Positions 1 to 10,536 of a DNA stretch of 64,000 nt are shown here, piece by piece. Both the position numbers and the translations under genes were made by a program. How positions within the stretch are numbered: the first letter of the stretch is position 1; each line of letters begins with the position of its first letter. Source of the DNA: Phormidium tenue FACHB-1052 (GTDB lineage Bacteria > Cyanobacteriota > Cyanobacteriia > Phormidesmidales > Phormidesmidaceae); contig NZ_JACJQN010000001.1 of assembly GCF_014696675.1 (NCBI RefSeq), positions 124,001 through 188,000 of the forward strand, written 5' to 3'. The notes beneath the pieces were generated by a model. That model was not told the origin of the DNA, did not search any database, and was given only the letters and a program-made list of their open reading frames with translations.

Positions 1-460
1 CCGCCGGTTTGATCAAAATAGCTAAGGCCCGCAGGCGGTTGCGCTCGCTCTCGCTGCGAATGCGCCGTGATAGGTTGACTCCACGCCCTGAGGGCATCAG
101 GACTAGATATCGCCCCGGCAGGCTGATGTTGCCAGTCAGCCGAGGCCCTTTGTTGCCCGTGGGCTCCTTCATGATCTGCACCAGCACTTTTTGCTGGGGC
201 ACGACCAACTCGGTAATGGAACCAGCGCTGCGCTTTAGCTTTAGGGGCCCTAGATCCGTGACGTGCATAAAGCCGTTGCGCTCGCTGTCGCCAATATTGA
301 CGAAGGCAGCATCAATGCCGGGCAGCACGTTTTCTACGGTGCCTAAATAAATATCGCTGACCTGGTGGCTACCGGTAGCCACAATCAACTCTTGAATCTG
401 ATCTTCAGAAAAAACCGCAGCGATCCGGTTTTGCTCAGCAATAACAATCTGCTTCGGCAT
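1..460 (-). CDS. rne: Ribonuclease E/G, N-terminal part (cut by window edge)
   Basis: The reverse strand reads an open frame from an ATG at 460 to the window edge, giving 153 residues that begin MPKQIVIAEQ. Residues about 35-125 form an S1-type RNA-binding segment (SDIYLGTVENVLPGIDAAFV, then GDSERNGFMHV), followed by the RGxNLSRRIRSESERNRLR stretch typical of the RNase E/G family. The enzyme is an endoribonuclease that starts mRNA decay and matures stable RNAs. The start is supported by an in-frame stop (TGA at 470-472) just upstream and an AGGA element about 9 bases before the ATG. It lies downstream of rnj on the same strand with a long leader. The catalytic DNase I-like domain and the zinc link are outside the window. 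Confidence 0.93.
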   Translation of the reverse strand, partial: MPKQIVIAEQNRIAAVFSEDQIQELIVATGSHQVSDIYLGTVENVLPGIDAAFVNIGDSERNGFMHVTDLGPLKLKRSAGSITELVVPQQKVLVQIMKEPTGNKGPRLTGNISLPGRYLVLMPSGRGVNLSRRIRSESERNRLRALAILIKPA

Positions 461-955
461 CCAAATTCCTCATACGACGCTCACCAGGGAGAATAAAGTC
501 TGCTTTTCCCGCCCTGAGAGGGTGATTTGGCCATTCACCAGCCACGTCAACACCGCTACTGAGCGATCGGAAAACTCGTTTGCAAAGGTTTTGCAATAGA
601 ATTCATTGCGACATCGCAATAAACCCTGCTTCCTAAGGGCATGCACAGATTCCCTAACTCGCTGGGCGACTCTAAGAATTCTTGTTCGTACTGGATCTCG
701 TTTGCGCTAGATCTGCTTGGGATAAACCGCACAAGCTGAACAAAAACTCTAACAGAAGCACTTAGCGCTAAGGTTGTGTAGCTGCTTAAGACACTTGCTA
801 TGCACCTTTGCTCAGGTACATTAGCTCCTGCTGAGTGCATTATAGCGCCAAGCAGCCGCAGCAACACGATGTTGCGTATCTTTCTACCACAGGTGGAGCA
901 AATTTGCACCTGTGATATTGAACGTGGCTTGCAATATTGCACTGAGACCCGCAAC
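461..955 (-). promoter_or_regulatory. Long structured leader/promoter region of rne
   Basis: About 500 bases separate the rnj terminator from the rne start and hold no convincing gene. Close to the rne start there are perfect short hairpins: a 7-bp stem at 580-586/590-596 (TTGCAAA/TTTGCAA) and a 7-bp stem at 605-611/614-620 (ATTGCGA/TCGCAAT). Further up there is a 12-base palindrome at 761-772 (CTTAGCGCTAAG). Long 5' untranslated regions that let RNase E control its own messenger are established for enterobacteria and reported for cyanobacteria. That this one does so is inference. A 133-codon open frame on this strand (556-957) does not read like a protein. Confidence 0.4.
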
Positions 956-1006
956 AAAAAGGGCGGGGCGATCGCGGCCCTAACTGTGCCCGCGATCGCC
1001 CCGCCC
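956..1006 (-). terminator. Intrinsic terminator of rnj
   Basis: A perfect 17-bp GC-rich inverted repeat (arms GGGCGGGGCGATCGCGG and its complement, loop about 12 bases) lies about 18 bases beyond the rnj stop. On the minus strand it is followed directly by TTTTT. Each arm contains a HIP1 octamer, so the terminator stem is partly built from HIP1. It separates rnj from rne transcription. Confidence 0.85.
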
Positions 1007-1023
1007 TCTAGGCTTTAAGTTGA

Positions 1024-2907
1024 TTAGGAAGCCGAAGCCGCCGTAGTCCGAGTCCGGGTGCGGCGCTCGGTGACTACGCTTTGAGGCGCAGGCTGGGGTT
1101 CGACCTCAACCTTAGGTGGCGATTTTTTCTGGGCCTTAGGCTCAGCCTTAGGTCTGGGGTCAGATTGGGTCTGGGTCTGAGGCTGCACCACAGTCGCCAC
1201 ACCAGAGCCCTGAATAAGCAAGATCAGCATGGGATCGCGCTTATCAAACTCACGCCGCACCAAGCGACGAAGGTCTTGGTCGAGGGCAGCTTTGAGTGCA
1301 TCTAGGTCAAGGGCAGACTTGCCGTTGCCGTTAGACACTACCAGCTCTGCGCCACGACTTGAGAGCACCTGGGTGATCACCTGCTTCACCTGGCCCTGCA
1401 AGCGTTCTTGGGAGATTGACTGAGCCACCCCGCGAATTTGCACGGTGGGGTCGGCTACTAGTTTGCCGTTGCTGCCCACAGTGGCCGCAATAGTAACTAG
1501 GCCATCTTCAGCTAGCTGCTGCCGTTCCTTAAGCACATCGCGGCCCACTACCCCAACGCGGGAAGCATCAACCAACTCAATGCCCGAGGGCACCTGACCA
1601 GCAATGCGAATGCCTGCGGGGTTAACTTCAACGATGTCGCCATTGTTGATGATCACCATATTCTCAGCGGGTACACCCATGCTTTGGGCGGTTTGAGAGT
1701 GCTTCACTAGCATGCGGTGCTCACCGTGCACGGGCAAAAAATATTTGGGCCGGGTGAGAGCTAGCATCAGCTTCTGGTCTTCCTGGGCACCGTGGCCCGA
1801 GACGTGAATGCCTTTGTCTTTGCCGTAGACCACGGTGGCCCCGCGCATCATCAGCTTGTCGATAGTGTTGACCACCGAAATGGTGTTGCCAGGAATGGGG
1901 TTGGCAGAAAACACGACGGTATCGCCTTGCTTAATCTTGATCTGCCGGTGGGAGTCTTCGGCGATGCGAGTAAGGGCCGCTAGCGGTTCGCCCTGGGAGC
2001 CGGTGGTGAGAATTAGCACGTTCTCATCGGCAGTGTGGCCTAGGGATTTGAGAGGCAAAAACAGGCTCTCAGGGCACTTGATATAGCCCAGGTCACGGGC
2101 GTGGGCGATCACGTTGAGCATTGAGCGGCCCACCACAAACACCTTGCGGTTGTGCTTTTGGGCTAGCTCCAGAATCATATTGACCCGGTGAACCGACGAT
2201 GAAAAGGTCGTCACCATCAGTCGTCCCTTAGCCTTGCCAAACTCGCGGTCAAGGTTAGGGAAAACCGATCGCTCCGAGGGAGTGTGCCCCGGCACCTCAG
2301 AGTTGGTAGAGTCACTCACCAGGCACAGTACGCCCTTTTCGCCAGCCTCTGCCAACTTCTGAATGTCGAAGGTTTCGCCATCAACGGGGGTATGGTCAAA
2401 CTTAAAATCGCCCGTGTGGATAACAATGCCCACGGGGGTGTGGATGATCACCGAGCAGCTGTCGGCGATGGAGTGGGTGTTGCGAATGTATTCGACTAAG
2501 AAAGAGTTGCCCACTCGCACGGTTTCACGGGGGCGCACGGGGCGTAGCTCGGTGCGATCGCTCATCCCTGCCTCTTCCAGCTTGCCCTCTAAAAGGGCCA
2601 TCGCCAGACGAGGGCCGTAGATTACCGGAATGTCAAATTGCTTGAGGTGGAAGGCAATGCCACCAATATGGTCTTCATGACCATGGGTGACAATCATGCC
2701 CTTGATCTTGTGTCGATTTTCCCGCAGATAGGTGACATCGGGCAGCACAATATTGACCCCGTGCATACCGTCGGTGGGGAAGGCTAGCCCTGCGTCAAGC
2801 AGCATGATTTCGTCATTGATCTCGAAAACGCAGGTGTTCTTGCCGATCTCGTGCAGCCCTCCCAGCGGGATGATTTTTAGGGCAGTATTGGCAGATTTTG
2901 AAGTCAT
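1024..2907 (-). CDS. rnj: Ribonuclease J
   Basis: A 627-residue metallo-beta-lactamase/beta-CASP nuclease that acts as a 5'-3' exonuclease and endonuclease in mRNA decay. The zinc motif HGHEDH is at residues 75-80, with further ligand motifs HTGDFKFD, HVSGHGAQED and PVHGEHRML. The open frame runs 29 codons further upstream, but the ATG at 2907 (MTSKSANTALKIIPLGGLHE) fits the family start. Bacterial RNase J is usually about 550-560 residues. The extra C-terminus is a Pro/Lys/Arg/Gln-rich tail (roughly the last 65 residues), as often found in cyanobacterial RNase J and probably disordered. The gene lies between dapA upstream and rne downstream on one strand. asd-dapA-rnj order is conserved in cyanobacteria such as Synechocystis. 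Confidence 0.95.
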   Translation of the reverse strand: MTSKSANTALKIIPLGGLHEIGKNTCVFEINDEIMLLDAGLAFPTDGMHGVNIVLPDVTYLRENRHKIKGMIVTHGHEDHIGGIAFHLKQFDIPVIYGPRLAMALLEGKLEEAGMSDRTELRPVRPRETVRVGNSFLVEYIRNTHSIADSCSVIIHTPVGIVIHTGDFKFDHTPVDGETFDIQKLAEAGEKGVLCLVSDSTNSEVPGHTPSERSVFPNLDREFGKAKGRLMVTTFSSSVHRVNMILELAQKHNRKVFVVGRSMLNVIAHARDLGYIKCPESLFLPLKSLGHTADENVLILTTGSQGEPLAALTRIAEDSHRQIKIKQGDTVVFSANPIPGNTISVVNTIDKLMMRGATVVYGKDKGIHVSGHGAQEDQKLMLALTRPKYFLPVHGEHRMLVKHSQTAQSMGVPAENMVIINNGDIVEVNPAGIRIAGQVPSGIELVDASRVGVVGRDVLKERQQLAEDGLVTIAATVGSNGKLVADPTVQIRGVAQSISQERLQGQVKQVITQVLSSRGAELVVSNGNGKSALDLDALKAALDQDLRRLVRREFDKRDPMLILLIQGSGVATVVQPQTQTQSDPRPKAEPKAQKKSPPKVEVEPQPAPQSVVTERRTRTRTTAASAS

Positions 2908-3326
2908 AAACAATCTCGTCAGTAAACAATTGAGATGAAAAATTGAACAGTTAAAAAAGAATGGGTGGCAGATAGAGCCTAACCGTGTCGGCATTTACAG
3001 CCTGGGTTACATGCCAATGGGTAAAGCCGTTTGCTTGCCAAGATGCAGCACAATCAGCGTGCTAGCTGTCGAAAGTAGACACTATGGAGGCAGTTGAGGC
3101 CCAGTTCGATGTCGCAACATCGACAGGTAGAGCAGCTAGGGCCATAGACAGTACAGATAGAGCCATAAATACGTTTCACACAGAACGAAAGGATAGACAG
3201 ACTATTCAGTTGTTAGAAAACTAGCGATGCAGACAGCTCTTGCCAAGGAGGCGAGCCGAGACCGATTTGAAGATAGACGATGGTGGCCAGATACGCCGCT
3301 CAGGGCCTAACAGCAGGCCTGCTAGC
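2908..3326. other. Intergenic region between dapA and rnj (rnj leader)
   Basis: 419 bases without a credible gene, upstream of rnj on the minus strand. It contains a perfect 7-bp hairpin at 3106-3112/3117-3123 (TCGATGT/ACATCGA, loop CGCA). No convincing promoter boxes or T-run terminator were identified by eye. Confidence 0.35.
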
Positions 3327-4235
3327 CTAGGCTTTGGTGGCTAGAATACCTTGGTCAGAGAGCTGCTGGAGCACCTCTGCGATCGCAATACCCACAGACT
3401 CATCATCGGGCATGCACAGGGGCGATCGCACTGCCCCTACCGGCCATCCCTGCTGTGCTAGAGCTACCTTCAGGGGCACCGGATTGGTGGTGACAAACAA
3501 GACCTTAAACAAAGGCAATAGCTGTAGATGTATTTTTGTGGCCAACCGGGTCTCTCCGGCTTCGTAGGCCTGCACCATAGCTTGAATCTGAGGGCCAACT
3601 AGGTGACTGGCTACGCTCACAACCCCGCAACCGCCGACCGAGAGCACCGGCAGAGTCAATGAGTCATCCCCAGAGTAGATGCCAAACTCAGCAGGGGTGT
3701 AGTAACGAATTTGACTGGCCTGGTCTAAACTTCCACTAGCCTCCTTAATAGCTACTATATTCGATATTTCTGCCAGGCGGGCAGTGGTTTCGATCGCCAG
3801 CGCACAACCCGTACGTCCCGGAATGTTGTACAGCATGATGGGCAGGTCGGGCACCGCTGCCGCAATCTGGCTAAAGTGCTGATAAAGCCCCTGTTGGGAG
3901 GGCTTGTTGTAGTAGGGCACCACCTGTAGAGACCCATCTAGCCCTAGATCACAGGCATGGCGGGTAGCCTCAATGGCCTCAGAGGTTGAGTTAGACCCTG
4001 TGCCCGCGATCACCTTAGCACGGCCAGCCACTGCTTCGCGCACCGTCTTGTACAGCTGATACTCTTCCTGCCAGCTCAGAGTGGGTGACTCACCCGTAGT
4101 GCCGCACACTACCAGCCCATCACTGCCGTTGTTTACCAAATAGTCGGCCAGGCGCTCGGCCACGGCGTAGTCAACGGAGCCATCTTCAGAGAATGGCGTC
4201 ACCATTGCCGTTAGCACTCTGCCAAAATACGTCAC
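3327..4235 (-). CDS. dapA: 4-hydroxy-tetrahydrodipicolinate synthase
   Basis: A 302-residue TIM-barrel enzyme that condenses pyruvate with aspartate-semialdehyde, the first step of the lysine/diaminopimelate branch. The pyruvate loop GTTGES is at residues 45-50, catalytic Tyr136 lies in LYNIPGRTG and the Schiff-base Lys164 in VAIKEASG, all intact. The start is a GTG at 4235, giving [15 protein letters not shown], which matches the family N-terminus. An ATG ten codons later (4205) would cut into the first strand. It follows asd on the same strand, so two consecutive steps of the pathway sit together, with rnj downstream. Confidence 0.96.
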   Translation of the reverse strand: MTYFGRVLTAMVTPFSEDGSVDYAVAERLADYLVNNGSDGLVVCGTTGESPTLSWQEEYQLYKTVREAVAGRAKVIAGTGSNSTSEAIEATRHACDLGLDGSLQVVPYYNKPSQQGLYQHFSQIAAAVPDLPIMLYNIPGRTGCALAIETTARLAEISNIVAIKEASGSLDQASQIRYYTPAEFGIYSGDDSLTLPVLSVGGCGVVSVASHLVGPQIQAMVQAYEAGETRLATKIHLQLLPLFKVLFVTTNPVPLKVALAQQGWPVGAVRSPLCMPDDESVGIAIAEVLQQLSDQGILATKA

Positions 4236-4547
4236 CCGAAATGCCTTATATCCTGCGAAGTTTGAAGTTTAATGACCCTGAGATTATACCAAGTTGCCCC
4301 CTAGCGGGTCGGCCCTAGGGAAGATTGTAGGCTAGAAAGCCCATGGAGTCGGCAAATCACGTCGATGAGTTGAATGGCGATCGCATTCCGGGAATGGGTT
4401 AACCCAACAGGTCAGAAATGTAAGCGCTATCCACCCTACCGCCGTCTACTCGTTACTGATCCTTAGAAGGCGATCAGCGTACACCCTAAGCTTGACCTAG
4501 CCTCAAAAGTCATCCGAAAACTCTCCAGAATCCGCTGAGTGCTCATC
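4236..4547. other. Intergenic region between asd and dapA
   Basis: 312 bases without a credible gene on either strand. No riboswitch, T-run terminator or strong repeat was recognised. Confidence 0.3.
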
Positions 4548-5576
4548 TCAGTGAGTGACGCCAACAGCTTGGGGAACTTGCAGCAGTTCAGCAATCTGCA
4601 CCGCGTTTAGGGCTGCCCCCTTGCGAATTTGATCGCCGCTGAGCCAAAGTTCTAGGGCGTTAGGGTTAGAAATATCCTGGCGGATGCGCCCCACCAGCAC
4701 ATCATCTTGGCCGCTAGCTTCCATCGGCATGGGGAAGTAGTTCCGCGCCCAATCCTCAACTACCCTGACTCCGGGAGCCTGGGCCAGTAACGCCTTAGCC
4801 TCCTGGGGCGAGAAGGGTGCTGCAAACTCAATATTAACCGCTTCGGAGTGGGCTCGCAGTACGGGAACCCTCACACAGGTAGCCGAGATTCTCAGGCTGT
4901 CGGCCCCAAAAATCTTGCGGGTCTCATTCACCATCTTCATTTCTTCTTGGCAGTAGCCCTGCTCGTTGAGGGGCGAGTTGTGGGGAAACAAGTTAAACGC
5001 CAGGGGGTAGGGAAACGCCTCGGCCACCGGCTCTTCCCCAGCCAAAATAGCGCGGGCCTGCTGCTTCACCTCTTCCATCGCCCGTGCCCCAGCTCCGCTA
5101 GCCGACTGGTAAGTAGCGACGACCAAGCGCTGCACGGGCTGCACCTGGTGCAGCGGCCACACGGCCAGGGCCATGAGAATGGTGGTGCAGTTGGGGTTAG
5201 CAATAATGCCTTGATGGGTGCGGGCCGCCTCGGGGTTCACCTCAGGCACCACTAAGGGCACAGAGGGATCCATGCGGTAGGCACTGGAGTTATCGATGCA
5301 GACGGCCCCTGCCGCCACGGCCTTGGGCAACCATTCCTCAGACACCGAGCCGCCCGCCGAGGCCAGCACCAGGTCAATGCCGTCAAAGGAACCTTCGCCT
5401 AGGGCCTGCACAGGAATCGCTTCGCCCTTAAAGGTCAAGGTGGTGCCCGCCGACCGGGGAGACGCCAGCAGAGTCAAATCTTTGAGGGGAAACGATCGCT
5501 CATCCAGCAGCGCTAGCAGCTCTGCCCCTACGGCCCCGGTGGCCCCCATAATCGCAACTCTCAGCCCGTTCGCCAC
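4548..5576 (-). CDS. asd: Aspartate-semialdehyde dehydrogenase
   Basis: A 342-residue NADPH-dependent enzyme making aspartate-semialdehyde from aspartyl phosphate, feeding lysine, threonine and methionine synthesis. The nucleotide-binding loop GATGAVG is at residues 11-17, catalytic Cys130 in NPNCTTI and catalytic His243 in RAHSEAVNIEF. Length and motifs fit the bacterial family. The start is a GTG at 5576 (MANGLRVAIMGATGAVG). No ATG gives a complete Rossmann strand. It is divergent from tig and upstream of dapA. Confidence 0.96.
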   Translation of the reverse strand: MANGLRVAIMGATGAVGAELLALLDERSFPLKDLTLLASPRSAGTTLTFKGEAIPVQALGEGSFDGIDLVLASAGGSVSEEWLPKAVAAGAVCIDNSSAYRMDPSVPLVVPEVNPEAARTHQGIIANPNCTTILMALAVWPLHQVQPVQRLVVATYQSASGAGARAMEEVKQQARAILAGEEPVAEAFPYPLAFNLFPHNSPLNEQGYCQEEMKMVNETRKIFGADSLRISATCVRVPVLRAHSEAVNIEFAAPFSPQEAKALLAQAPGVRVVEDWARNYFPMPMEASGQDDVLVGRIRQDISNPNALELWLSGDQIRKGAALNAVQIAELLQVPQAVGVTH

Positions 5577-5888
5577 AGCGCTACCTCAACCTACTCACAG
5601 AATGCATTGCATCAGCCGATACTAGCATTTTGCCTTCGCCTACCAACAGCGCCCCTGCTGGCCAGACAGAGCTGCGAAGGATACGCGAAATACAAGGCCG
5701 TCACACGTCCGCCAACCCGACTGTTGACGGATCAATCTCTAGGCGAAGACCTATGGACTCAGAAATGTGGACTAAAGCCAAGGAATGGGTAGCAGGCTGT
5801 GACGATAGAGTATGCTTATTAATTGCGCCAAAAGTTCCTTACTGGTTTGGAGCGCGCGCAGCCGCCGTCTAGTTAGCAAAAAGACCCC
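5577..5888. promoter_or_regulatory. Divergent promoter region asd / tig
   Basis: 312 bases between two divergently transcribed genes, so promoters for both must lie here or nearby. Two plus-strand open frames (5607-5792 and 5630-5872) overlap in different registers and show no protein character. No box could be assigned with confidence. Confidence 0.4.
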
Positions 5889-7376
5889 ATGAAAGTTACC
5901 CAGGAAGTACTGCCCGAAAGCCAGGTGGGACTAGAGATCGAAATTCCCGCTGATCTGTCCCAAAAGACCTACGATCAGGTGCTAAATAAGATGATGCGGA
6001 CGGTCAATGTACCGGGTTTTCGCAAGGGCAAGGTGCCTCGGCAGGTCTTTTTGCAGCGGGTTGGGTTGACCCAGTTTAAGGCAGCGGTAATTGAGGAGCT
6101 GGTGCAGAATGCGGTCGATAAGGCCATCAAGCAGGAAGAGATTGATGCGATCGGCAACTACCAGCTTAAAAGCTCCTTCGAAGAGCTGATCGGTCAGTAC
6201 GAACCCGGTCAGCCCATTACTATTCAGGCCTCTGTAGACGTTCCCCCTAGAGTTACCCTCAAGACTTACAAGGGGCTATCCGTCCAGGCCGAAGAAATTC
6301 TCCCAGACCCCGAGCGGGTCAACAGCACCCTGGCCCAATATCAGAACAATCTTGCGACTTTAGTGCCCATCGAAGATCGCCCCGCTCAGGCTGGCGATGT
6401 AGCGGTAATTGACTTTGTCGGCAAAGTTCAGACCGAAAGTGGCGAGTTCGAAGAGTTCCAAGGCGGTTCTGGCACCGACTTCCAGGTAGAGCTAGAAGAA
6501 GGGCGGTTCATTCCCGGTTTTGTGGAAGGCATCATCGGCATGGCCCTAGAAGAGGCTAAAGATGTCGAGATTCCCTTCCCCGATGACTACTCTCAAGCCG
6601 ACCTGGCAGGCAAGCCAGCAGTCTTCTCTATCACCCTGAAGGAAATTAAAGAGAAGGAACTGCCTGAGCTAGACGACGATTTTGCTCAAGAAATCAGCGA
6701 ATTTGAGACCATCGAAGCCCTGCGCACGTCGCTGACCGAGCGCTACCAGGAAGAAGCCAACGACAAGACCAAGGCCAACAAAGATGCGGCCCTGATCGAA
6801 GCTCTAGTGGAGCACCTAGAGGCCGAAATCCCTAATACGCTGGTGCAAAAAGAGGTGGACTTTTTGCTCACCCAAACCATCATGCAGCTCAGCCGCCAGG
6901 GCATTGATGTCAACAAAATGCTGACCCGCGAGCTGGTTGACAGCATGCGCCAGCGCACCCGTCCTGAGGCGATCGATCGCCTGCATCGCACCTTGGCCCT
7001 GGGCGAGGTAGCCAAGCAGGAGGGCATTAAGATCGAAGAAGCGGCCCTGCAAGAAAAGATTAAAGAGGCCATGGCCGAGGTTGAAGACCCCAGCCAGGTC
7101 GATCCCGATCGCCTCAAGCAGGTGCTAACCGAGGAGCTGCTTCAGGAAAAAATTCTGGCCTGGCTTGAGGAAGCCAACACCGTTGAGCTGGTGCCTGAAG
7201 GGACTCTGCAAAAGGCGGCGATCGCCGATGAAGCCGATGCTATCGAAGCCGCAGCCGTCGAGACTAATGCCTCTGGTAGTGACGCCATTGAGGTTGAGGC
7301 AACTGAGGTTGAAGCCGACGATGCCGCAGCGGTTGAAGCAGATCCGGTCAAGGCCAGCAAGGCTAAGAACAGCTAG
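5889..7376 (+). CDS. tig: Trigger factor (ribosome-associated chaperone)
   Basis: A 495-residue ribosome-bound chaperone with peptidyl-prolyl isomerase activity. The ribosome-binding domain carries the signature GFRKGKVP at residues 43-50. An FKBP-type domain spans about 160-250 (GDVAVIDFVGKV to FSITLKEIKEKELPELDDDFA), and the helical C-terminal domain follows to about 430. The last about 50 residues are a low-complexity Ala/Glu/Val tail (repeated EADAIEAAAVE-like text), longer than in E. coli and probably disordered. It leads the tig-clpP-clpX group, linking folding of new chains with their degradation. Confidence 0.96.
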   Translation: MKVTQEVLPESQVGLEIEIPADLSQKTYDQVLNKMMRTVNVPGFRKGKVPRQVFLQRVGLTQFKAAVIEELVQNAVDKAIKQEEIDAIGNYQLKSSFEELIGQYEPGQPITIQASVDVPPRVTLKTYKGLSVQAEEILPDPERVNSTLAQYQNNLATLVPIEDRPAQAGDVAVIDFVGKVQTESGEFEEFQGGSGTDFQVELEEGRFIPGFVEGIIGMALEEAKDVEIPFPDDYSQADLAGKPAVFSITLKEIKEKELPELDDDFAQEISEFETIEALRTSLTERYQEEANDKTKANKDAALIEALVEHLEAEIPNTLVQKEVDFLLTQTIMQLSRQGIDVNKMLTRELVDSMRQRTRPEAIDRLHRTLALGEVAKQEGIKIEEAALQEKIKEAMAEVEDPSQVDPDRLKQVLTEELLQEKILAWLEEANTVELVPEGTLQKAAIADEADAIEAAAVETNASGSDAIEVEATEVEADDAAAVEADPVKASKAKNS

Positions 7377-7407
7377 AACCGTTGGCACTTGCCTATAGAT
7401 TCAGCAC

Positions 7408-7475
7408 GCCATCGGTTAGCCCACCCCGTGAACCTAAATTTTTGGGGCATAATGTCGGGTAGGCTAACCGATGGC
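7408..7475 (+). repeat. Inverted repeat between tig and clpP
   Basis: A perfect 14-bp inverted repeat (GCCATCGGTTAGCC at 7408-7421 and its complement at 7462-7475) encloses a 40-base loop. Only TTGTT follows, so it is a weak candidate for a terminator or an RNA-processing structure separating tig from clpPX. Confidence 0.45.
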
Positions 7476-7571
7476 TTGTTAGTCTGAAACATCTAGCCCA
7501 GCGTCGGGTGCTCTAGCCCTCTGACCGTAACGCAATATTCCTAAGCCCTTGAAATCTCGCGCAAACCCATT

Positions 7572-8261
7572 ATGATTGCATCGAACCCATTGAGTAGCCC
7601 TATCTTGAGCTTGAGCCAGTCTGCCCTGAGTGCTAACCAGGTTCGCAGCATGCTGCCCGTTGTTGTAGAGCAATCGGGGCGGGGGGAGCGGGCGTTTGAC
7701 ATCTATTCTCGCCTGTTGCGGGAGCGCATTGTGTTCTTGGGCACTCCGGTGATGGATGAGGTAGCTGACTCTATCGTTGCTCAGCTGCTGTATCTAGATG
7801 CTGAGGACCCCGAAAAGGATGTGCAGCTTTACATCAACTCTCCAGGTGGTTCTGTAACAGCGGGCATGGCGATCTACGACACCATGCAGCAAATTCGCCC
7901 CGACGTGGTGACGATTTGCTTTGGGCTTGCTGCCAGCATGGGTGCGTTCCTGCTCTGCGCGGGGGCAAAGGGCAAGCGCCTTTCCCTGCCGAGTTCGCGG
8001 ATTATGATTCACCAGCCCCTAGGGGGTGCCCAGGGCCAGGCCGTGGATATCGAGATTCAGGCGAGGGAGATTCTCTATCACAAGAACCGGCTGAATGAGC
8101 TGATTTCTCACCATACTGGGCAGCCAATGGAGCGCATCGAGACTGACACCGAGCGCGACTTTTATATGTCTGCCGTCGAAGCCAAAGCCTATGGGCTAAT
8201 TGACGATGTTGTTGAGCAGCAATATCTTCCCACCGCCCCTACTATGACTGCACTAAACTAG
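7572..8261 (+). CDS. clpP: ATP-dependent Clp protease proteolytic subunit
   Basis: A 229-residue serine peptidase forming the tetradecameric chamber of Clp protease. The catalytic residues are Ser122 ([11 protein letters not shown]), His147 (MIHQPLGG) and an Asp in DTERD (192-196). The N-terminus is about 25 residues longer than in E. coli ClpP and may be a propeptide. It lies 12 bases upstream of clpX, so the two are co-transcribed and should work together. Cyanobacteria have several ClpP/ClpR paralogues. The one linked to tig and clpX is usually called ClpP2. Confidence 0.96.
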   Translation: MIASNPLSSPILSLSQSALSANQVRSMLPVVVEQSGRGERAFDIYSRLLRERIVFLGTPVMDEVADSIVAQLLYLDAEDPEKDVQLYINSPGGSVTAGMAIYDTMQQIRPDVVTICFGLAASMGAFLLCAGAKGKRLSLPSSRIMIHQPLGGAQGQAVDIEIQAREILYHKNRLNELISHHTGQPMERIETDTERDFYMSAVEAKAYGLIDDVVEQQYLPTAPTMTALN

Positions 8262-8273
8262 GGTCATTATTTT

Positions 8274-9614
<1,341 letters not shown>

Positions 9615-9616
9615 CC

Positions 9617-10471
9617 ATGCCCTACATTGACGTCAACCAGGTTAACCATTACTACGAGTGGGTCGGCACCAATACGCCCCGCGACCCCAGTTCTTCGAAG
9701 CCGGTGATGGTCTTCATCCACGGCTGGGCCGGGTCGGCCCGCTATTGGCAAAGTACGGCGGCAGCGTTGAGCGATCGCTATGACTGCCTGCTCTACGACA
9801 TGCGCGGGTTTGGGCGATCGCGTCTCGCTCCCGATCAGCAGGAGGCGGCTGCGGCGCGAGGCTACGAGCTAGATACCTACGCGGACGATTTGGCCGAGCT
9901 GTTGAAGGCGCTGAACCTGCCCAAGGTTTCGATCAACGCCCACTCCATGGGGGCGTCGGTGGCAGTGTACTTTTTGAATCAGTACCCGGAGCTGTGCGAT
10001 CGCGCCATTCTGACCTGCAACGGCATTTTCGAGTACGACAAAGCCGCCTTTGAGGCGTTCTACAAATTTGGCGGCTATGTGGTGGCCTTTCGGCCCAAGT
10101 GGCTCGGGAAGATTCCCTTGGCCCCGCGCTTCTTTATGGCCCGGTTCCTCAGCCGCCCCATTCCCGCCGCCGAGAAAATTGCGTTTTTAGACGATTTCTT
10201 AACCGCCGACTACGCCACGGCGTTGGGCACTATTTTTACCTCGGTGAGTAAGAAAGCCACCGAAGTCATGCCGGTAGAGTTTGCCAAAATTAGCGTACCG
10301 ACCCTGTTGGTTTCGGGCGAATTCGACCAAATCACCCCGGCGGAGCTGGGGCGCACGGCGGCAGCTTTAAACCCGAAGGTTGAGTATGCCCTGGTCAAGA
10401 ACACTGGGCATTTCCCGATGCTGGAAGACCCAGAGACCTATTTGGGATACGTTGATAGGTTTCTTGCCTAG
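9617..10471 (+). CDS. Alpha/beta hydrolase
   Basis: A 284-residue cytosolic alpha/beta-hydrolase fold protein. The oxyanion strand is HGW (35-37), nucleophile Ser110 lies in AHSMGAS (Ala where Gly is more usual at the first position), acid Asp237 in SGEFDQIT and His265 in NTGHFPML. The triad is complete. Substrate cannot be inferred; haloperoxidase/esterase-like relatives are common. It starts two bases after the clpX stop, hence probably in the clp operon, and is followed closely by bioA. Confidence 0.85.
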   Translation: MPYIDVNQVNHYYEWVGTNTPRDPSSSKPVMVFIHGWAGSARYWQSTAAALSDRYDCLLYDMRGFGRSRLAPDQQEAAAARGYELDTYADDLAELLKALNLPKVSINAHSMGASVAVYFLNQYPELCDRAILTCNGIFEYDKAAFEAFYKFGGYVVAFRPKWLGKIPLAPRFFMARFLSRPIPAAEKIAFLDDFLTADYATALGTIFTSVSKKATEVMPVEFAKISVPTLLVSGEFDQITPAELGRTAAALNPKVEYALVKNTGHFPMLEDPETYLGYVDRFLA

Positions 10472-10536
10472 ACTTTCTACGGTGCACTGCTTTGCGTTGG
10501 CGAAGCCGCGCCTTGGCGTTGTACACCCTACGATTT

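Noticed and set aside
556-957. 133-codon minus-strand frame between rnj and rne
   Set aside because: Composition and sequence lack protein character (Ser/Val/Cys scatter, no family pattern). It covers the palindromes of the leader.
10480-10530. Possible dispersed repeat (TGCGTTGGCGAAGCCGCGCC)
   Set aside because: It looks like common cyanobacterial intergenic repeats, but no second copy was confirmed in the window.
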